NCBI GenBank assembly: GCA_965237635.1
Contig: CBDEFX010000002.1
Coordinates: 806,001-870,000, forward strand
Source: CBDEFX01 sp965237635
GTDB lineage: Bacteria; Chloroflexota; Dehalococcoidia; Lucifugimonadales; CAUZJF01
DNA: 64,000 bases
Direction of reading: 5' to 3'
Below, piece by piece: positions 42,626-51,468 of this stretch (its first letter is position 1; each line of letters begins with the position of its first letter). The notes below the pieces were generated by a model, which did not search any database, was not told where the DNA came from, and saw only the letters and a list, made by a program, of their open reading frames with translations. The position numbers were made by a program, and so were the translations under genes.

Positions 42626-44011
42626 TTACGACGTCGGCGCTCGAACGGCTTGACCCGGAGTCACGCCCTCTTGCAGCCGGCCGCCCTTCACGACTGGGAC
42701 TCCGTTCACCAGCACATCCTTGATCCCGTCAGACGGCATCGCGGGCTCCTGGTAGGTCGACCGCTCGATTACCCGCTGGGCGTCGAACACCACGAGGTCG
42801 GCGTCGGCACCGACCTGGACACGGCCCTTGCGCTTCATCATTGGGGCCCGGTGCTCCAGCCGCTGCGCCGGCATCAACGCCATCTTGTTCAGGGCTTCCA
42901 TCAAGGTTATCGACTCAGCTTCGCGAACGAACCTTCCTAACACTCGCGAGTAGGTGCCCGCCGTTCGCGGGTGTCCTTTCCCGCGTTGCAACAGGCCATC
43001 AGAGGCGATCATTGTCAGCGGGCTGGATACCGCGAGCTCGACTACCTCATCGGGGATCATGTGCATGATCACGAGGCCTCCGGTCTTTCTGTAACGGCCG
43101 AAGCTCTCGACAGTAAGCCGCTCCCCTGTCTCCGCCCATTCCAGGTCGCCGTAGTCCATGCCTTTTCTCAGCTGCCAGTCCTCGTCGAAACTTGCCGAAT
43201 CGATATGGGTCATCGCGGCGGCGTATGGGTAGCACTCGGTGGTTACGTCGAGCCCGCGCTCCCTGGCCTCGGTGATCACCTGGAGCAGGTGGGGTGTCGC
43301 CCGCAGACCGCTGCTCGCGATATGTACCACGTGTAGTGGAGCGCCAGTGATCAACGAAGCTGCGATCACTTCCTGAAGCCCTTCCAGGCTGCTCCCCGGC
43401 TCCACGGTGCCGCCGCCGCGCATGTGCACATGGCACCCGGCGCGATGCTCTGCCGCGACTCGGAAGATCTCGGTCACCTCCCAATGGGAGGCGGCCGGCG
43501 TGTACGCGATACCGAACCCGACTGCAAGCGCACCGCGTTGCAGTCCGCGATCGATCCGGTCCTTCAGGTTGTCGATCTCGTCGTCCGAAGCGCTACGGTG
43601 GGCGGCGTCGCCTTTTGGCAGGAACTCTCCGGGATCTCCCATGAGGTCTATGCGAGCTGGGATATGACCTACGCTGGCCCCGTAGTTGATGGGCGCGTGA
43701 CCTTCTCGTCGATCGTACCACCGGTTGACGTCGCCGACGCCGACCTCCAGCTCCAGGGCGGTGGTGACCCCGTCACGGGCTTGGACCTCATAGTTCTCAA
43801 GGTCCTGCCCATGGGCGTGCATATCGATGAAGCCAGGGGCGACCACGTGTCCGGCGGCGTCTATCTCGACCCGGCCGAGAAGCGGCTGAGCGGCTATGAC
43901 ACTGATGGTCCCGCCGTCGATCGCGACACTCCGGACGTCGTCCAACTCCGACTCCGGGTCCATTACCCTGCCGTTAGAGATAACTAGGTCGTGAGTCTGT
44001 TCTGTGTTCAT
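42626..44011 (-). CDS. N-acyl-D-amino-acid deacylase family amidohydrolase
   Basis: 461 aa. Amidohydrolase signature GFIDMHAHGQDLENYEVQARDGVTTALELE, then HVVHIASSGL and TTECYPYAAAMTHIDS, and near the end TMIASDGLLQRGKGHPRTAGTYSRVLGRFVRE. These fit D-aminoacylase-type enzymes that hydrolyse N-acyl-D-amino acids with bound zinc. The substrate cannot be told from sequence. It is followed by an SDR gene in the same direction, 74 bp away. Confidence 0.87.
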   Translation of the reverse strand: MNTEQTHDLVISNGRVMDPESELDDVRSVAIDGGTISVIAAQPLLGRVEIDAAGHVVAPGFIDMHAHGQDLENYEVQARDGVTTALELEVGVGDVNRWYDRREGHAPINYGASVGHIPARIDLMGDPGEFLPKGDAAHRSASDDEIDNLKDRIDRGLQRGALAVGFGIAYTPAASHWEVTEIFRVAAEHRAGCHVHMRGGGTVEPGSSLEGLQEVIAASLITGAPLHVVHIASSGLRATPHLLQVITEARERGLDVTTECYPYAAAMTHIDSASFDEDWQLRKGMDYGDLEWAETGERLTVESFGRYRKTGGLVIMHMIPDEVVELAVSSPLTMIASDGLLQRGKGHPRTAGTYSRVLGRFVREAESITLMEALNKMALMPAQRLEHRAPMMKRKGRVQVGADADLVVFDAQRVIERSTYQEPAMPSDGIKDVLVNGVPVVKGGRLQEGVTPGQAVRAPTS

Positions 44012-44060
44012 GTTCGCACTTGGGCATCCCTCGCCCGTGTGCGCCTCCTAGCTGGCGTAG

Positions 44061-44083
44061 GGCCCCGATGCCGCATCGGGGCC
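44061..44083. repeat. Dispersed palindrome, copy 2
   Basis: GGCCCCGATGCCGCATCGGGGCC-type palindrome directly after the SDR stop codon, so it may double as the SDR terminator. It shares its core with the copies at 28841 and 51369. Confidence 0.6.
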
Positions 44084-44084
44084 C

Positions 44085-44864
44085 CTACTGGGCTGTGTAG
44101 CCGCCGTCGACGGCGAGCGCGGTACCGGTGACGTACGACGACTCGTCCGAGGCCAGATAAAGGGCGGCGTAGGCGACCTCTTCGGGGCGGCCCAGGCGCC
44201 CCATAGGGTGCTTTTGCTCGACGACGCGCAGTACCTCCGGATCGCTGGTCAGTCCCTCCGTCATCGCGGTCCTCAGAAAACCAGGGCATATGGCATTGAC
44301 CCTGACGTTGTCTTTGGCGTAGGCGATAGCCAGGCTCCTGGTGAGCAGCGCCACGCCGCCCTTGGCGGGCGGGTACGGGTTGAACCCGGGGACGCCTCGG
44401 GCTGGAAGGTCGGCGGGGTAGCCGACGAGGCCGTAAATCGAGGCAATGTTTACTATAGAGCCCCCGCCAGCGCGCACCATCTCGGGCACGGCGTATCGGG
44501 AGGCCAGATACGTGCCTTTGAGGTTGACTTCGATGACGCGGTCCCACACCTCATCAGGAGGCGCATCGGGGCCAAACGCGCGTGAGGTGATCCCAGTGCT
44601 GTTGACTAGGATGTCCAGCTTGCCATAGCCGTCCACCGCGGCCCGGACCATCCACTCGGTGTCGGTGCTATCGGAAACGTCACCGGCGACGTCGGTGGCC
44701 TGACCGCCGTCAGCCCTGATTTGCTCGGCCGTATCTCGAGCGGCGGCCTCTTTGAGGTCAGAGACGACCACTTTGGCGCCCTCACTCGCGAAAAGCACCG
44801 CGGAGGCCCGCCCTATGCCAGAGCCACCTCCCGTCACCAACGCTACCTTGTTCTCAAGCCTCAA
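44085..44864 (-). CDS. Short-chain dehydrogenase/reductase
   Basis: 259 aa. NAD(P)-binding TGGGSGIGRA, NSTG, catalytic Ser in SIVNIASIYG, and Tyr/Lys in YPPAKGG. The C-terminal YVTGTALAVDGGYTAQ is typical of classical SDRs. TTG 44864 is chosen because AGGAG lies 8 nt upstream; a longer TTG start at 44882 has none. The substrate is unknown. Confidence 0.88.
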   Translation of the reverse strand: MRLENKVALVTGGGSGIGRASAVLFASEGAKVVVSDLKEAAARDTAEQIRADGGQATDVAGDVSDSTDTEWMVRAAVDGYGKLDILVNSTGITSRAFGPDAPPDEVWDRVIEVNLKGTYLASRYAVPEMVRAGGGSIVNIASIYGLVGYPADLPARGVPGFNPYPPAKGGVALLTRSLAIAYAKDNVRVNAICPGFLRTAMTEGLTSDPEVLRVVEQKHPMGRLGRPEEVAYAALYLASDESSYVTGTALAVDGGYTAQ

Positions 44865-44972
44865 CGCCAAGTCTCCTGGCAACTAGTCTTCACGCACAGC
44901 GGAAGCAAAAGGTAGTCTTTCCCACCCGACCGCCCTGACCGTGTTTTCCTGGGGGTATCCCCCAGACCCCCA

Positions 44973-46258
44973 TGTATAGACCGGGGACATAGCTTACACA
45001 TGTTCGGGGACATGGTGGACACCATAATAGGCATGACTTCATTACAAGGAGGTGGTCATGCTATGGAAGGAGATGTCCGTTATGTCTCAGAGGAGAGAGT
45101 TCGTGGAGTTGGCGCAGGCTGGAGGCACCAACAAAAGGGGCCTTTGCCGTCGCTTCGGGATCAGCCCTACGACTGGATACAAGTGGCTTGGGCGTTTCCG
45201 TGAAGGGAGCGAGGCAGGCCTGGTCGAACTGCCGCGGCGGCCTCACTACTCGCCTGCACGTACCCCATCGCAGGTTGAGCAGGCGGTGCTGTCTGCCCGT
45301 GCGGCCCATCCGGCCTGGGGAGCTCGTAAGCTGCGACGGTGGCTTTTGGAGCGCAGGGATGTGTTTGAGGCGGACATGCCGGCCCCCAGTACTATCACGG
45401 CGATCTTGCGTCGTCATGGCCGCATTGACCCCGCCGAGGGGCCCAAGCACCGTTCCTGGCAGCGATTTGAACACCAGGCACCCAACGACCTGTGGCAGAT
45501 GGACTTCAAAGGCCACTTCCCCCTTACCCGAGGACGCTGCCACCCTCTGACTGTTCTGGACGATCACTCTCGGTTTGCCTTGGGGCTGCAGGCCTGCGGT
45601 AACGAGCAGGGAGAGATGGTGCAACAGCGCCTGACGGCTATCTTCCGGCGCTACGGCCTGCCCAACACAATATTGATGGACAATGGCTCCCCGTGGGGCC
45701 ATGACCAAGACCACCCCTACACACCTTTTACAGTCTGGCTGCTGAGGTTGGGCATCGGAGTCAGTCATGGACGCCCTTATCACCCTCAGACACAGGGAAA
45801 AGATGAGCGCTTCCACCGAACCATGACCGTTGAAGTGCTGCAGGGGAGCAGCTTCACTGATCTGGCGCACTGCCAGAGAGCCTTCGACCTGTGGCGGGAC
45901 ATCTACAACTTGGAGCAGCCCCATGACGCCCTTGACCTTGCTACTCCGGCCACCAAGTACCAAGTGAGCCAAAGACTGTTTCCCGAGATCCTTCCACCCT
46001 TGGAATACGAACCAACTGACCTGGTACGCCGTGTTCACGACAAAGGTAGGCTCCAGTTGTTTGGCCGTATCTTCAAGGTACCTAAGGCTTTCAAGGGCAT
46101 GCCAGTGGCTATTCGGCCGACAACTGACGATGGAGTCTGGAACGTCTTCTTCGCCACTCATCAAATCGCCCAGCTTGACCTCAGGCACGATGCCTAACAT
46201 ACTCAAATGTGTCCACCATGTCTCCGAACACCCGTCCACCATGTGTCCGGTCCATACA
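44973..46258 (+). mobile_element. IS481-family insertion sequence, complete
   Basis: 1286 bp with ends TGTATAGACCGGGGACA and, on the complement of the right end, TGTATGGACCGGACACA. The flanks repeat CCCCA. Both ends carry a second internal copy of a GACATGGTGGACAC-type motif, probably transposase binding sites. Confidence 0.9.
45082..46197 (+). CDS. IS481-family transposase
   Basis: 371 aa from ATG 45082, with AAGGAGAT upstream. HTH block RGLCRRFGISPTTGYKWLGRFREGS, then the integrase core with WQMDFKGHF, LMDNGSPWG and GRPYHPQTQGKDERFHRTM, so the DDE set is complete. A large open frame on the opposite strand (45061-46659) is a shadow. Confidence 0.93.
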   Translation: MSQRREFVELAQAGGTNKRGLCRRFGISPTTGYKWLGRFREGSEAGLVELPRRPHYSPARTPSQVEQAVLSARAAHPAWGARKLRRWLLERRDVFEADMPAPSTITAILRRHGRIDPAEGPKHRSWQRFEHQAPNDLWQMDFKGHFPLTRGRCHPLTVLDDHSRFALGLQACGNEQGEMVQQRLTAIFRRYGLPNTILMDNGSPWGHDQDHPYTPFTVWLLRLGIGVSHGRPYHPQTQGKDERFHRTMTVEVLQGSSFTDLAHCQRAFDLWRDIYNLEQPHDALDLATPATKYQVSQRLFPEILPPLEYEPTDLVRRVHDKGRLQLFGRIFKVPKAFKGMPVAIRPTTDDGVWNVFFATHQIAQLDLRHDA

Positions 46259-46263
46259 CCCCA

Positions 46264-46289
46264 CCAGAGAGGGTGGCGACCCTCTCTGG
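46264..46289. terminator. Perfect 10-bp hairpin beside the IS481 element
   Basis: CCAGAGAGGG-TGGCGA-CCCTCTCTGG, without a clear T tract on either strand. It lies between the IS481 insertion and the end of the MBL hydrolase gene and may terminate that transcript. Confidence 0.4.
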
Positions 46290-46366
46290 ACTCTCCCGCC
46301 CGGACAAGTAAAATCAGGCGTGCCGAACAACTTGGGCCGTGATCCGACAACCTGACTACTAGGGGG

Positions 46367-47227
46367 TCAGAGCGGCACCTCCATGAGCTCCTCGCCCATA
46401 ATAACCTGACCATCGTATACCTTGGCCACGTCGGCCATGGCCCGAGGCATGACGGCCTGACCGCTGATGCTCGTATTGTGCACGAGCACGAGCTTCCGAG
46501 CGCCCGCCTCCTGCGCGAGCTCAGCGGCGCCTGTGGTGCCGCACATATATTGCCCCTGCGGCGTGCCGTCGATCTCGGACTGTATGCCGGCGCAGACGAA
46601 GACCAAAACGTCTGCGTCTTTCGCGAGCTCCGCGACCGACGCGCAGGGAGTCGTATCACCGGTGAAAACGAAGCTGCCCTCGCTTGAATTCACGCGGTAA
46701 GCCAGCGAGTCCAGCCAGGGCTGCACGTGCTCAGCCGGTGCGCTGACGATCTCCCAGTCTTTTCCCTGAGTTACCGGGCCAGGGCCGACGTCTTGAACGT
46801 CGACGGCCGGTGGATTTCTCGGCAGCACGCCGCCGCGGTTGACGTAGGCCGCAAGGCTGAGTGGGTGGTTCACACGGGCCTTCCAGTCGTGTGCGAAGGC
46901 CCCGATCTCCTCGTCCAATATGCGCTCGGTGAGCTGCTCGGTAAGGGTCGGTCCGTACACCTGCAGCCTGGTCTCCTGGCCCGATCCCCAGTCCCAACGG
47001 GTGAGCAAGAAGCAGGGGTAGTCGACATCGTGATCGAAGTGGTGGTGTGTGAAGAACAGGCGGTCGATCTGCATCGGGGTCATGCCCATCTTCACCAGCT
47101 TGTAGGTGGCGGCCGGGCCGCAGTCGAACATCAGGTGCTCGTCCCCGATACGCAGCACGTACGAGGAGCCGAACCGGTCCCGCGATGGGACAGGGTCCCC
47201 TGAGCCGACGATGTACAGTCCACTCAT
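46367..47227 (-). CDS. Metallo-beta-lactamase-fold hydrolase (RNase Z-like group)
   Basis: 286 aa from ATG 47227 with AGAAGGAG upstream. Metal motif FFTHHHFDHDVDYP, then VFTGDTTPC and LVLVHN, consistent with the MBL fold with two zinc ions (arylsulfatase/tRNase Z-like group). It starts 12 nt downstream of the S51-like gene's stop and is co-transcribed with it. The substrate is unknown. Confidence 0.85.
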   Translation of the reverse strand: MSGLYIVGSGDPVPSRDRFGSSYVLRIGDEHLMFDCGPAATYKLVKMGMTPMQIDRLFFTHHHFDHDVDYPCFLLTRWDWGSGQETRLQVYGPTLTEQLTERILDEEIGAFAHDWKARVNHPLSLAAYVNRGGVLPRNPPAVDVQDVGPGPVTQGKDWEIVSAPAEHVQPWLDSLAYRVNSSEGSFVFTGDTTPCASVAELAKDADVLVFVCAGIQSEIDGTPQGQYMCGTTGAAELAQEAGARKLVLVHNTSISGQAVMPRAMADVAKVYDGQVIMGEELMEVPL

Positions 47228-47238
47228 ATCCGCTCCTT

Positions 47239-47937
47239 CTAGACGTCGTCGTGAATGTGGGTCTCGAGTGGCACAGCGTCGCCATCGCTGTACCGCGCCC
47301 ACCGGCCTTCCGAGTATAACGTGACGGCACCGCTTCCAAGGGCTTGCCAGCCGTCGGCGCAGGTGAGGCAGCCTGTCTCACTATCAATACCAAGTACGAC
47401 AACACCTGACGGGGTCGCCCCTTCCATCTCCTTTGCTACCTTAGCCGGCTCGCTCCGCTCGTGATGGGGCAGGACTGCGACACCTTTCACGATGCCGAGG
47501 CACTCCGTCCAGGTGCGAAAACGCATCCACGACCCCAGTACCATGGCGCCTGCACTCGAGCCAGCGACAGTAGCGCCTCGGGCCAGCGCGGCCCGCAGCT
47601 TTTCGAGGAGAAGCGAGTCTCTGAGTATTTCGAGTAAATGGCTCGGGTCGCCACCGGTCAGATAGATAACGTGGGCGCTGTCGACCGGAGACAGCAGTCC
47701 CTCGTCGTTTGCCTGCGACCTCTCGAGGACCATGAGAGCCGAGGCCCTCGCGCCAAGTCCCGTAAAATGGGTGACTCCGTTGGACGCCGCCATCGATGGG
47801 TTCTGGTGTGCGGCGGCCGTGGGTACTATTGATACGGTAGGCTCGTCTACGCCGGTGGCCCCCAGGATCACCCGGTCCATCGCTTCACACCCGGCCCTGA
47901 ACTCGTCCCCGCCTACCAACGCGATCCGTCCAGCCAT
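47239..47937 (-). CDS. Peptidase S51 / cyanophycinase-like protein
   Basis: 232 aa from ATG 47937. MAGRIALVGGDEF at the start, VIYLTGGDPSHLLEIL in the middle and a nucleophile elbow TVAGSSAGAMVLG, the class I amidotransferase-like fold used by S51 peptidases. The catalytic Ser is in GSSAGA. The likely substrates are small peptides or polymers; this is inferred from the family only. Confidence 0.8.
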   Translation of the reverse strand: MAGRIALVGGDEFRAGCEAMDRVILGATGVDEPTVSIVPTAAAHQNPSMAASNGVTHFTGLGARASALMVLERSQANDEGLLSPVDSAHVIYLTGGDPSHLLEILRDSLLLEKLRAALARGATVAGSSAGAMVLGSWMRFRTWTECLGIVKGVAVLPHHERSEPAKVAKEMEGATPSGVVVLGIDSETGCLTCADGWQALGSGAVTLYSEGRWARYSDGDAVPLETHIHDDV

Positions 47938-48056
47938 CAACGCCTCCCACACCCCTGAGACGTTTCTATGACGCCATCATTCAACCAATGTCGGCTGTCC
48001 GGCCATCAGACGCCTAGATTCTTCGCCAAGCTCAGAGTGACACAACGGAAAAGGCC

Positions 48057-48521
48057 CTAGCTCGCCACCTCGACGACCATCTCGATCTCCACTGGTATGT
48101 CGAATGGCAGGCTGCTCATGCCGACCGCCGAGCGGGCGTGCCGGCCACGGTCGCCGAAGACCTCTACCAGAAGGTCGGAGCATCCGTTGACCACCGCGGG
48201 ATGCTCATTAAACTCCGGCGTCGCGTTGACCATGCCCAGCAGCTTGACCACACGCTTGACCTTGTTGAGCTCCCCGAGGTCCTCTTTCAGGCGAGCGATG
48301 AGGTTCAGACCCACGAGCCGGGCCACCTTGTACCCCTCCTCGACGCTGAGGTCTCTGCCCAGCTTGCCCTTCAGTTTGACGCCGTCGGCCTGGGCGGGTC
48401 CAGATCCTGAAAGAAACAGGAGGTCTCCGGTCCTGACGGATGGAACGTAGTTGGCTACGGGCGAAGATGACTTGGGTAACGTTAGTCCGAGCTGCTTTAT
48501 CTTTTCCTCCGGCGAGTCCAT
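48057..48521 (-). CDS. RidA/YjgF-family protein
   Basis: 154 aa, start fixed by GGAGG 7 nt before ATG. FLSGSGPAQADG, VGLNLIARLKEDLGELNKVKRVVKLLGMVNATPEFNEHPAVVNGCSDLLVEVFGDRGRHARSAVGMSSLPFDIPVEIEMVVE is the RidA pattern, with the conserved Arg in HARSAVG. RidA proteins hydrolyse reactive enamines/imines made by amino acid enzymes. The N-terminus is longer than in short RidA proteins. Confidence 0.88.
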   Translation of the reverse strand: MDSPEEKIKQLGLTLPKSSSPVANYVPSVRTGDLLFLSGSGPAQADGVKLKGKLGRDLSVEEGYKVARLVGLNLIARLKEDLGELNKVKRVVKLLGMVNATPEFNEHPAVVNGCSDLLVEVFGDRGRHARSAVGMSSLPFDIPVEIEMVVEVAS

Positions 48522-48590
48522 TCTGAATCCTCCTTGAATTCGCCACTCGCGAGTTAGGTACCTTGGAATGGAGCCGTCGGCCGGAATGCT

Positions 48591-49643
48591 TCAGACGAGG
48601 GTCAGGAGCCGCGCCGGTGTAGATACAATCATGCCCTGGATGTCCGCCTCGTCGATCCCTCGACTCCGCATCCTAGGGACGATGTTCTCGAGGATATGGG
48701 AGTAGCCGTGGCCTCCATACTTGGTCGTACGGTGTTTGGTGCAGATGTCATGCGCGATGACTATCTGAGACGAGAACCCCTCCTCGATGAGCCGCTGGAT
48801 GATGTCCATCCGCTGCGCGTCGCTAATCATGTCCATCTCTGAATACGCGTAGTTGGACGTCTCCCAGCCGAAAAGGTCCAACTCCAAGCAGCAACCTGTT
48901 TGGGCGAGCTCGATATAGGCGTCCGCGCTGGCGATCGTCCGCTCCAGGTGGCTTATGATGACCCGGCTGACGTCGGCGCCCGCCTCTGCTAGGACGTCGA
49001 TGATCTCAAAGGGAGCCGTCTTGTTGCGGCCTGGGTGAATGAGAATAGCGGCGCCGGTTTCGCGCTGGGCTTGGGCGCCAGCGCGGAGCACCTTTCGCTC
49101 GTTCTCGGTCACCGGCCACGAGCAGCCCAGCTCGCCGATGATCCCGGCCTTGACGCCGGTGTTGGCGACTCCGGCGGTGATGTCGGCAACCATCTCTTCG
49201 GCGATGTCGGAATCGGTCTTGTCGTCCATCCCTTCGGGGTGAGCAGCATCGACATAGTACCCGGCGCCCATCACGAGGTTGAGGCCGGTTACCCTGGAGA
49301 TACGCGCGAGGGCAAGCGGGTCGCGCCCGATGCCGATAGTCGTGGCATCGACCATTGTGCCTCCACCCGCCATTTTGTAGCGTAGTGCCTCCGAGACCGC
49401 CACGTCCTCGTCCAGTAGGCGGCAGTTGTCCAGGTTCCTGAAGGGGTCGTAGCCGATCCATGCCAGGTTTTCCATAGAAACAGGCTGGAACGCCTTGTAC
49501 CTTTCGCTCGCCTCGGAAGGAGCGTGGAACATGACCTCGAAGTTGATCAGCAGGTGCTCGTGCGTGGTGGTCGGCCCTAGACTCTCCGGCGGAACCAGAC
49601 CGAGCACTGTCTGGACCATACCGGACTGATCGCTGTCGGACAC
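48591..49643 (-). CDS. Phosphotriesterase-family metal hydrolase
   Basis: 350 aa from GTG 49643. TTTHEHLLINFEV supplies the N-terminal metal HxH pair. Later motifs are GIIGELGCSWPVTENERKVLRAGAQAQRETGAAILIHPGRN, VIISHLERT and IVIAHDICTKH, with Asp of HD as metal ligand. The family includes phosphotriesterases and lactonases; the substrate here is unknown. The gene is divergent from the aldo/keto reductase. Confidence 0.85.
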   Translation of the reverse strand: MSDSDQSGMVQTVLGLVPPESLGPTTTHEHLLINFEVMFHAPSEASERYKAFQPVSMENLAWIGYDPFRNLDNCRLLDEDVAVSEALRYKMAGGGTMVDATTIGIGRDPLALARISRVTGLNLVMGAGYYVDAAHPEGMDDKTDSDIAEEMVADITAGVANTGVKAGIIGELGCSWPVTENERKVLRAGAQAQRETGAAILIHPGRNKTAPFEIIDVLAEAGADVSRVIISHLERTIASADAYIELAQTGCCLELDLFGWETSNYAYSEMDMISDAQRMDIIQRLIEEGFSSQIVIAHDICTKHRTTKYGGHGYSHILENIVPRMRSRGIDEADIQGMIVSTPARLLTLV

Positions 49644-49783
49644 GGCTCCCCTCTCGGTCAAACGTGACACCAAGGCTAGCCGCATACCTCAACAGAGTCA
49701 AGCGCATCCCGTGGCCTGACGGCCGTTGACAGCGGGTGCACGCTTGATTACACTCGCCGCTGTAGCCGCAAGGAGCCCAAAAG

Positions 49784-50680
49784 ATGGCACAGCCCCTACC
49801 CACCGCGGTCTTGGGCCGCACCGGACTGGAAGTAACCCGGCTTGGATATGGCGCCGGGCACCGTAAGCCCATGGACAATAGCCAGAGGGACGCAGTCCTT
49901 AACGCCGTTCTCGATGCCGGGATAAACGTCATAGACACCGCCGACGACTACGGCCTGACCTATGACGACGACAACAGTAGCGAGAAGCTGATCGGCCGGT
50001 ACATCTCGCACCGGCAGTCGGAGTTCTACCTGGCCACCAAGTGTGGCGGCTCTGAGTCTGGGCATAATTGGACGAAGGAGAACGTGTTCCGCAATCTACA
50101 CGACAGCCTCCACCGGCTGAAGGCTGATCACATAGACCTGATGCAGCTTCACGGCGCAACCGTAGAGGACTGCGAGCGGGAGGAACTGGTGGAGTCTCTA
50201 TCCGAAATGCGTGAGCAGGGGAAGGTGCGTTGGATTGGCGCGTCGACGAACCTCCCAGACCTACCCACCTACCTGGAGTGGGGCGTGTTCGACGTGTTCC
50301 AGCTTCCGTACTCGGCGCTCGAGCGTGACCATGAAGGCTGGATTACGCAGGCGGCAGAGGCGGGCGCTGGGATCGTCATTCGGGGCGGAGTGGCGCTGGG
50401 CGAGCCTAGTGCGGGCAAGGGCAACCCCGTTCAGTGGGGTAAGTTCGAGAGAGCGAGTCTGGACGAGTTGCGGGCCGAAGACGAGAGTCGTACTGCCTTC
50501 ATGGCCCGCTTCACCCTGTCGCACCCCTATACGCACACCAACATCGTCGGCACTACGAACCTCGACCACCTGGCGGAGAACGTAAAAGCGGTGTTGAGCG
50601 GCCCCTTAGCTGATGAGGTCTATGAAGAGGCCAAACGTAGGTTGGACGCTGTCGGGGAATCGCCAGTGCCGGTGGCGTAA
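49784..50680 (+). CDS. Aldo/keto reductase
   Basis: 298 aa, ATG preceded by AGGAG at 8 nt. Catalytic residues appear as Asp/Tyr in IDTADDYGLTYDDD, Lys in LATKCGG and His in DLMQLHGATVED. The NADPH-binding end is TNIVGTTNLDHLAENVKAV. It should reduce aldehydes or ketones with NADPH; specific substrate unknown. Confidence 0.88.
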   Translation: MAQPLPTAVLGRTGLEVTRLGYGAGHRKPMDNSQRDAVLNAVLDAGINVIDTADDYGLTYDDDNSSEKLIGRYISHRQSEFYLATKCGGSESGHNWTKENVFRNLHDSLHRLKADHIDLMQLHGATVEDCEREELVESLSEMREQGKVRWIGASTNLPDLPTYLEWGVFDVFQLPYSALERDHEGWITQAAEAGAGIVIRGGVALGEPSAGKGNPVQWGKFERASLDELRAEDESRTAFMARFTLSHPYTHTNIVGTTNLDHLAENVKAVLSGPLADEVYEEAKRRLDAVGESPVPVA

Positions 50681-50708
50681 ACGTGGATCCGGATGGTGCG
50701 ATGCTTCT

Positions 50709-51149
50709 CTAGACCACTTGTATCTGGTCGCCGACCCGGACTGTCCCACCCTGCAACACGAAGCCTAGCATCCCCCGTCGGCCCTCCAGCTCCTGTTGGA
50801 GCCCTGGACGGATCTCATCCATTCGAGAGCAAGGCGCGCAGGGCTTGGATATCTCGACGATAGCCTCGACACCGAGCTTCAGCTGCTGACCTCCCGTCAG
50901 AGAGCCCAGGTCGATCTCTGAGGTTGTGACGTTCTCCTTGACTACACCGGGGGCAAGTCCAAGGGTTTCCAGGGTCTCGCGGTCGATCAAGAGCACTTGG
51001 TAGCCGCGCCGCTTCAAGCCGGTGGCATGCCTATCCCCCTGGATGCCCTCGCCCGCCGCGAGGACGGCGCTCTCGACCACCTCAGCGGGCTGTCTGCGGC
51101 CGACGTTTAGCTGCAGCGACACGATCGTTCCTTCTGTTGCTGAACTCAT
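50709..51149 (-). CDS. MOSC-domain protein
   Basis: 146 aa. GEGIQGDRHATGLKRRGYQVLLIDRETLETLG and VVKENVTTSEIDLGSLTGGQQLKLG, with the conserved cysteine in ISKPCAPCSRMDEIRPG. MOSC domains bind or transfer sulfur from molybdenum cofactor or act in detoxification of hydroxylated bases. Convergent with the aldo/keto reductase, 28 bp apart. Confidence 0.87.
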   Translation of the reverse strand: MSSATEGTIVSLQLNVGRRQPAEVVESAVLAAGEGIQGDRHATGLKRRGYQVLLIDRETLETLGLAPGVVKENVTTSEIDLGSLTGGQQLKLGVEAIVEISKPCAPCSRMDEIRPGLQQELEGRRGMLGFVLQGGTVRVGDQIQVV

Positions 51150-51468
51150 GCCTTCGACCTCGTCATATTGCTCACAGTGGCTAACTTACACTCTGTGGCC
51201 CTTAGGTTCAAGAGGCGCCGGCCGGCTACGACCGTCTCAAAGTCACTCATGGAGTCCCCTTCGACTTCGCTCAGGGCACGCTTCGACCAGCTCAGAGCCC
51301 GCGCTGAGCTTGCCGAAGTGACGAACGGGTGTCGAATCTCCGTTCGTGGTGCGCCCCGACGGGAGTCGCCCCGATGCCGCATCGGGGGACCCGTCGAACC
51401 ACGCGCCGGCTTGGACCACACGTCGGAGTGCTATACTACCGGCGATCGAACAGCGGATGGGGGAGTAA
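51150..51468. repeat. Intergenic repeats including dispersed palindrome copy 3
   Basis: Contains CCCCGATGCCGCATCGGGG (51369-51387), the third copy of the palindrome. It also holds an imperfect inverted repeat built from CTTCGACTTCGCTCAGGG and GCTGAGCTTGCCGAAG (51262-51318). No gene is convincing. The aldolase promoter must lie in the last 80 bp, but I could not fix its boxes. Confidence 0.5.

Noticed and set aside
45061..46659. 532-codon open frame opposite the IS481 transposase
   Set aside because: It spans the whole element and part of the MBL gene, ignores the element boundary and has no recognisable domain.
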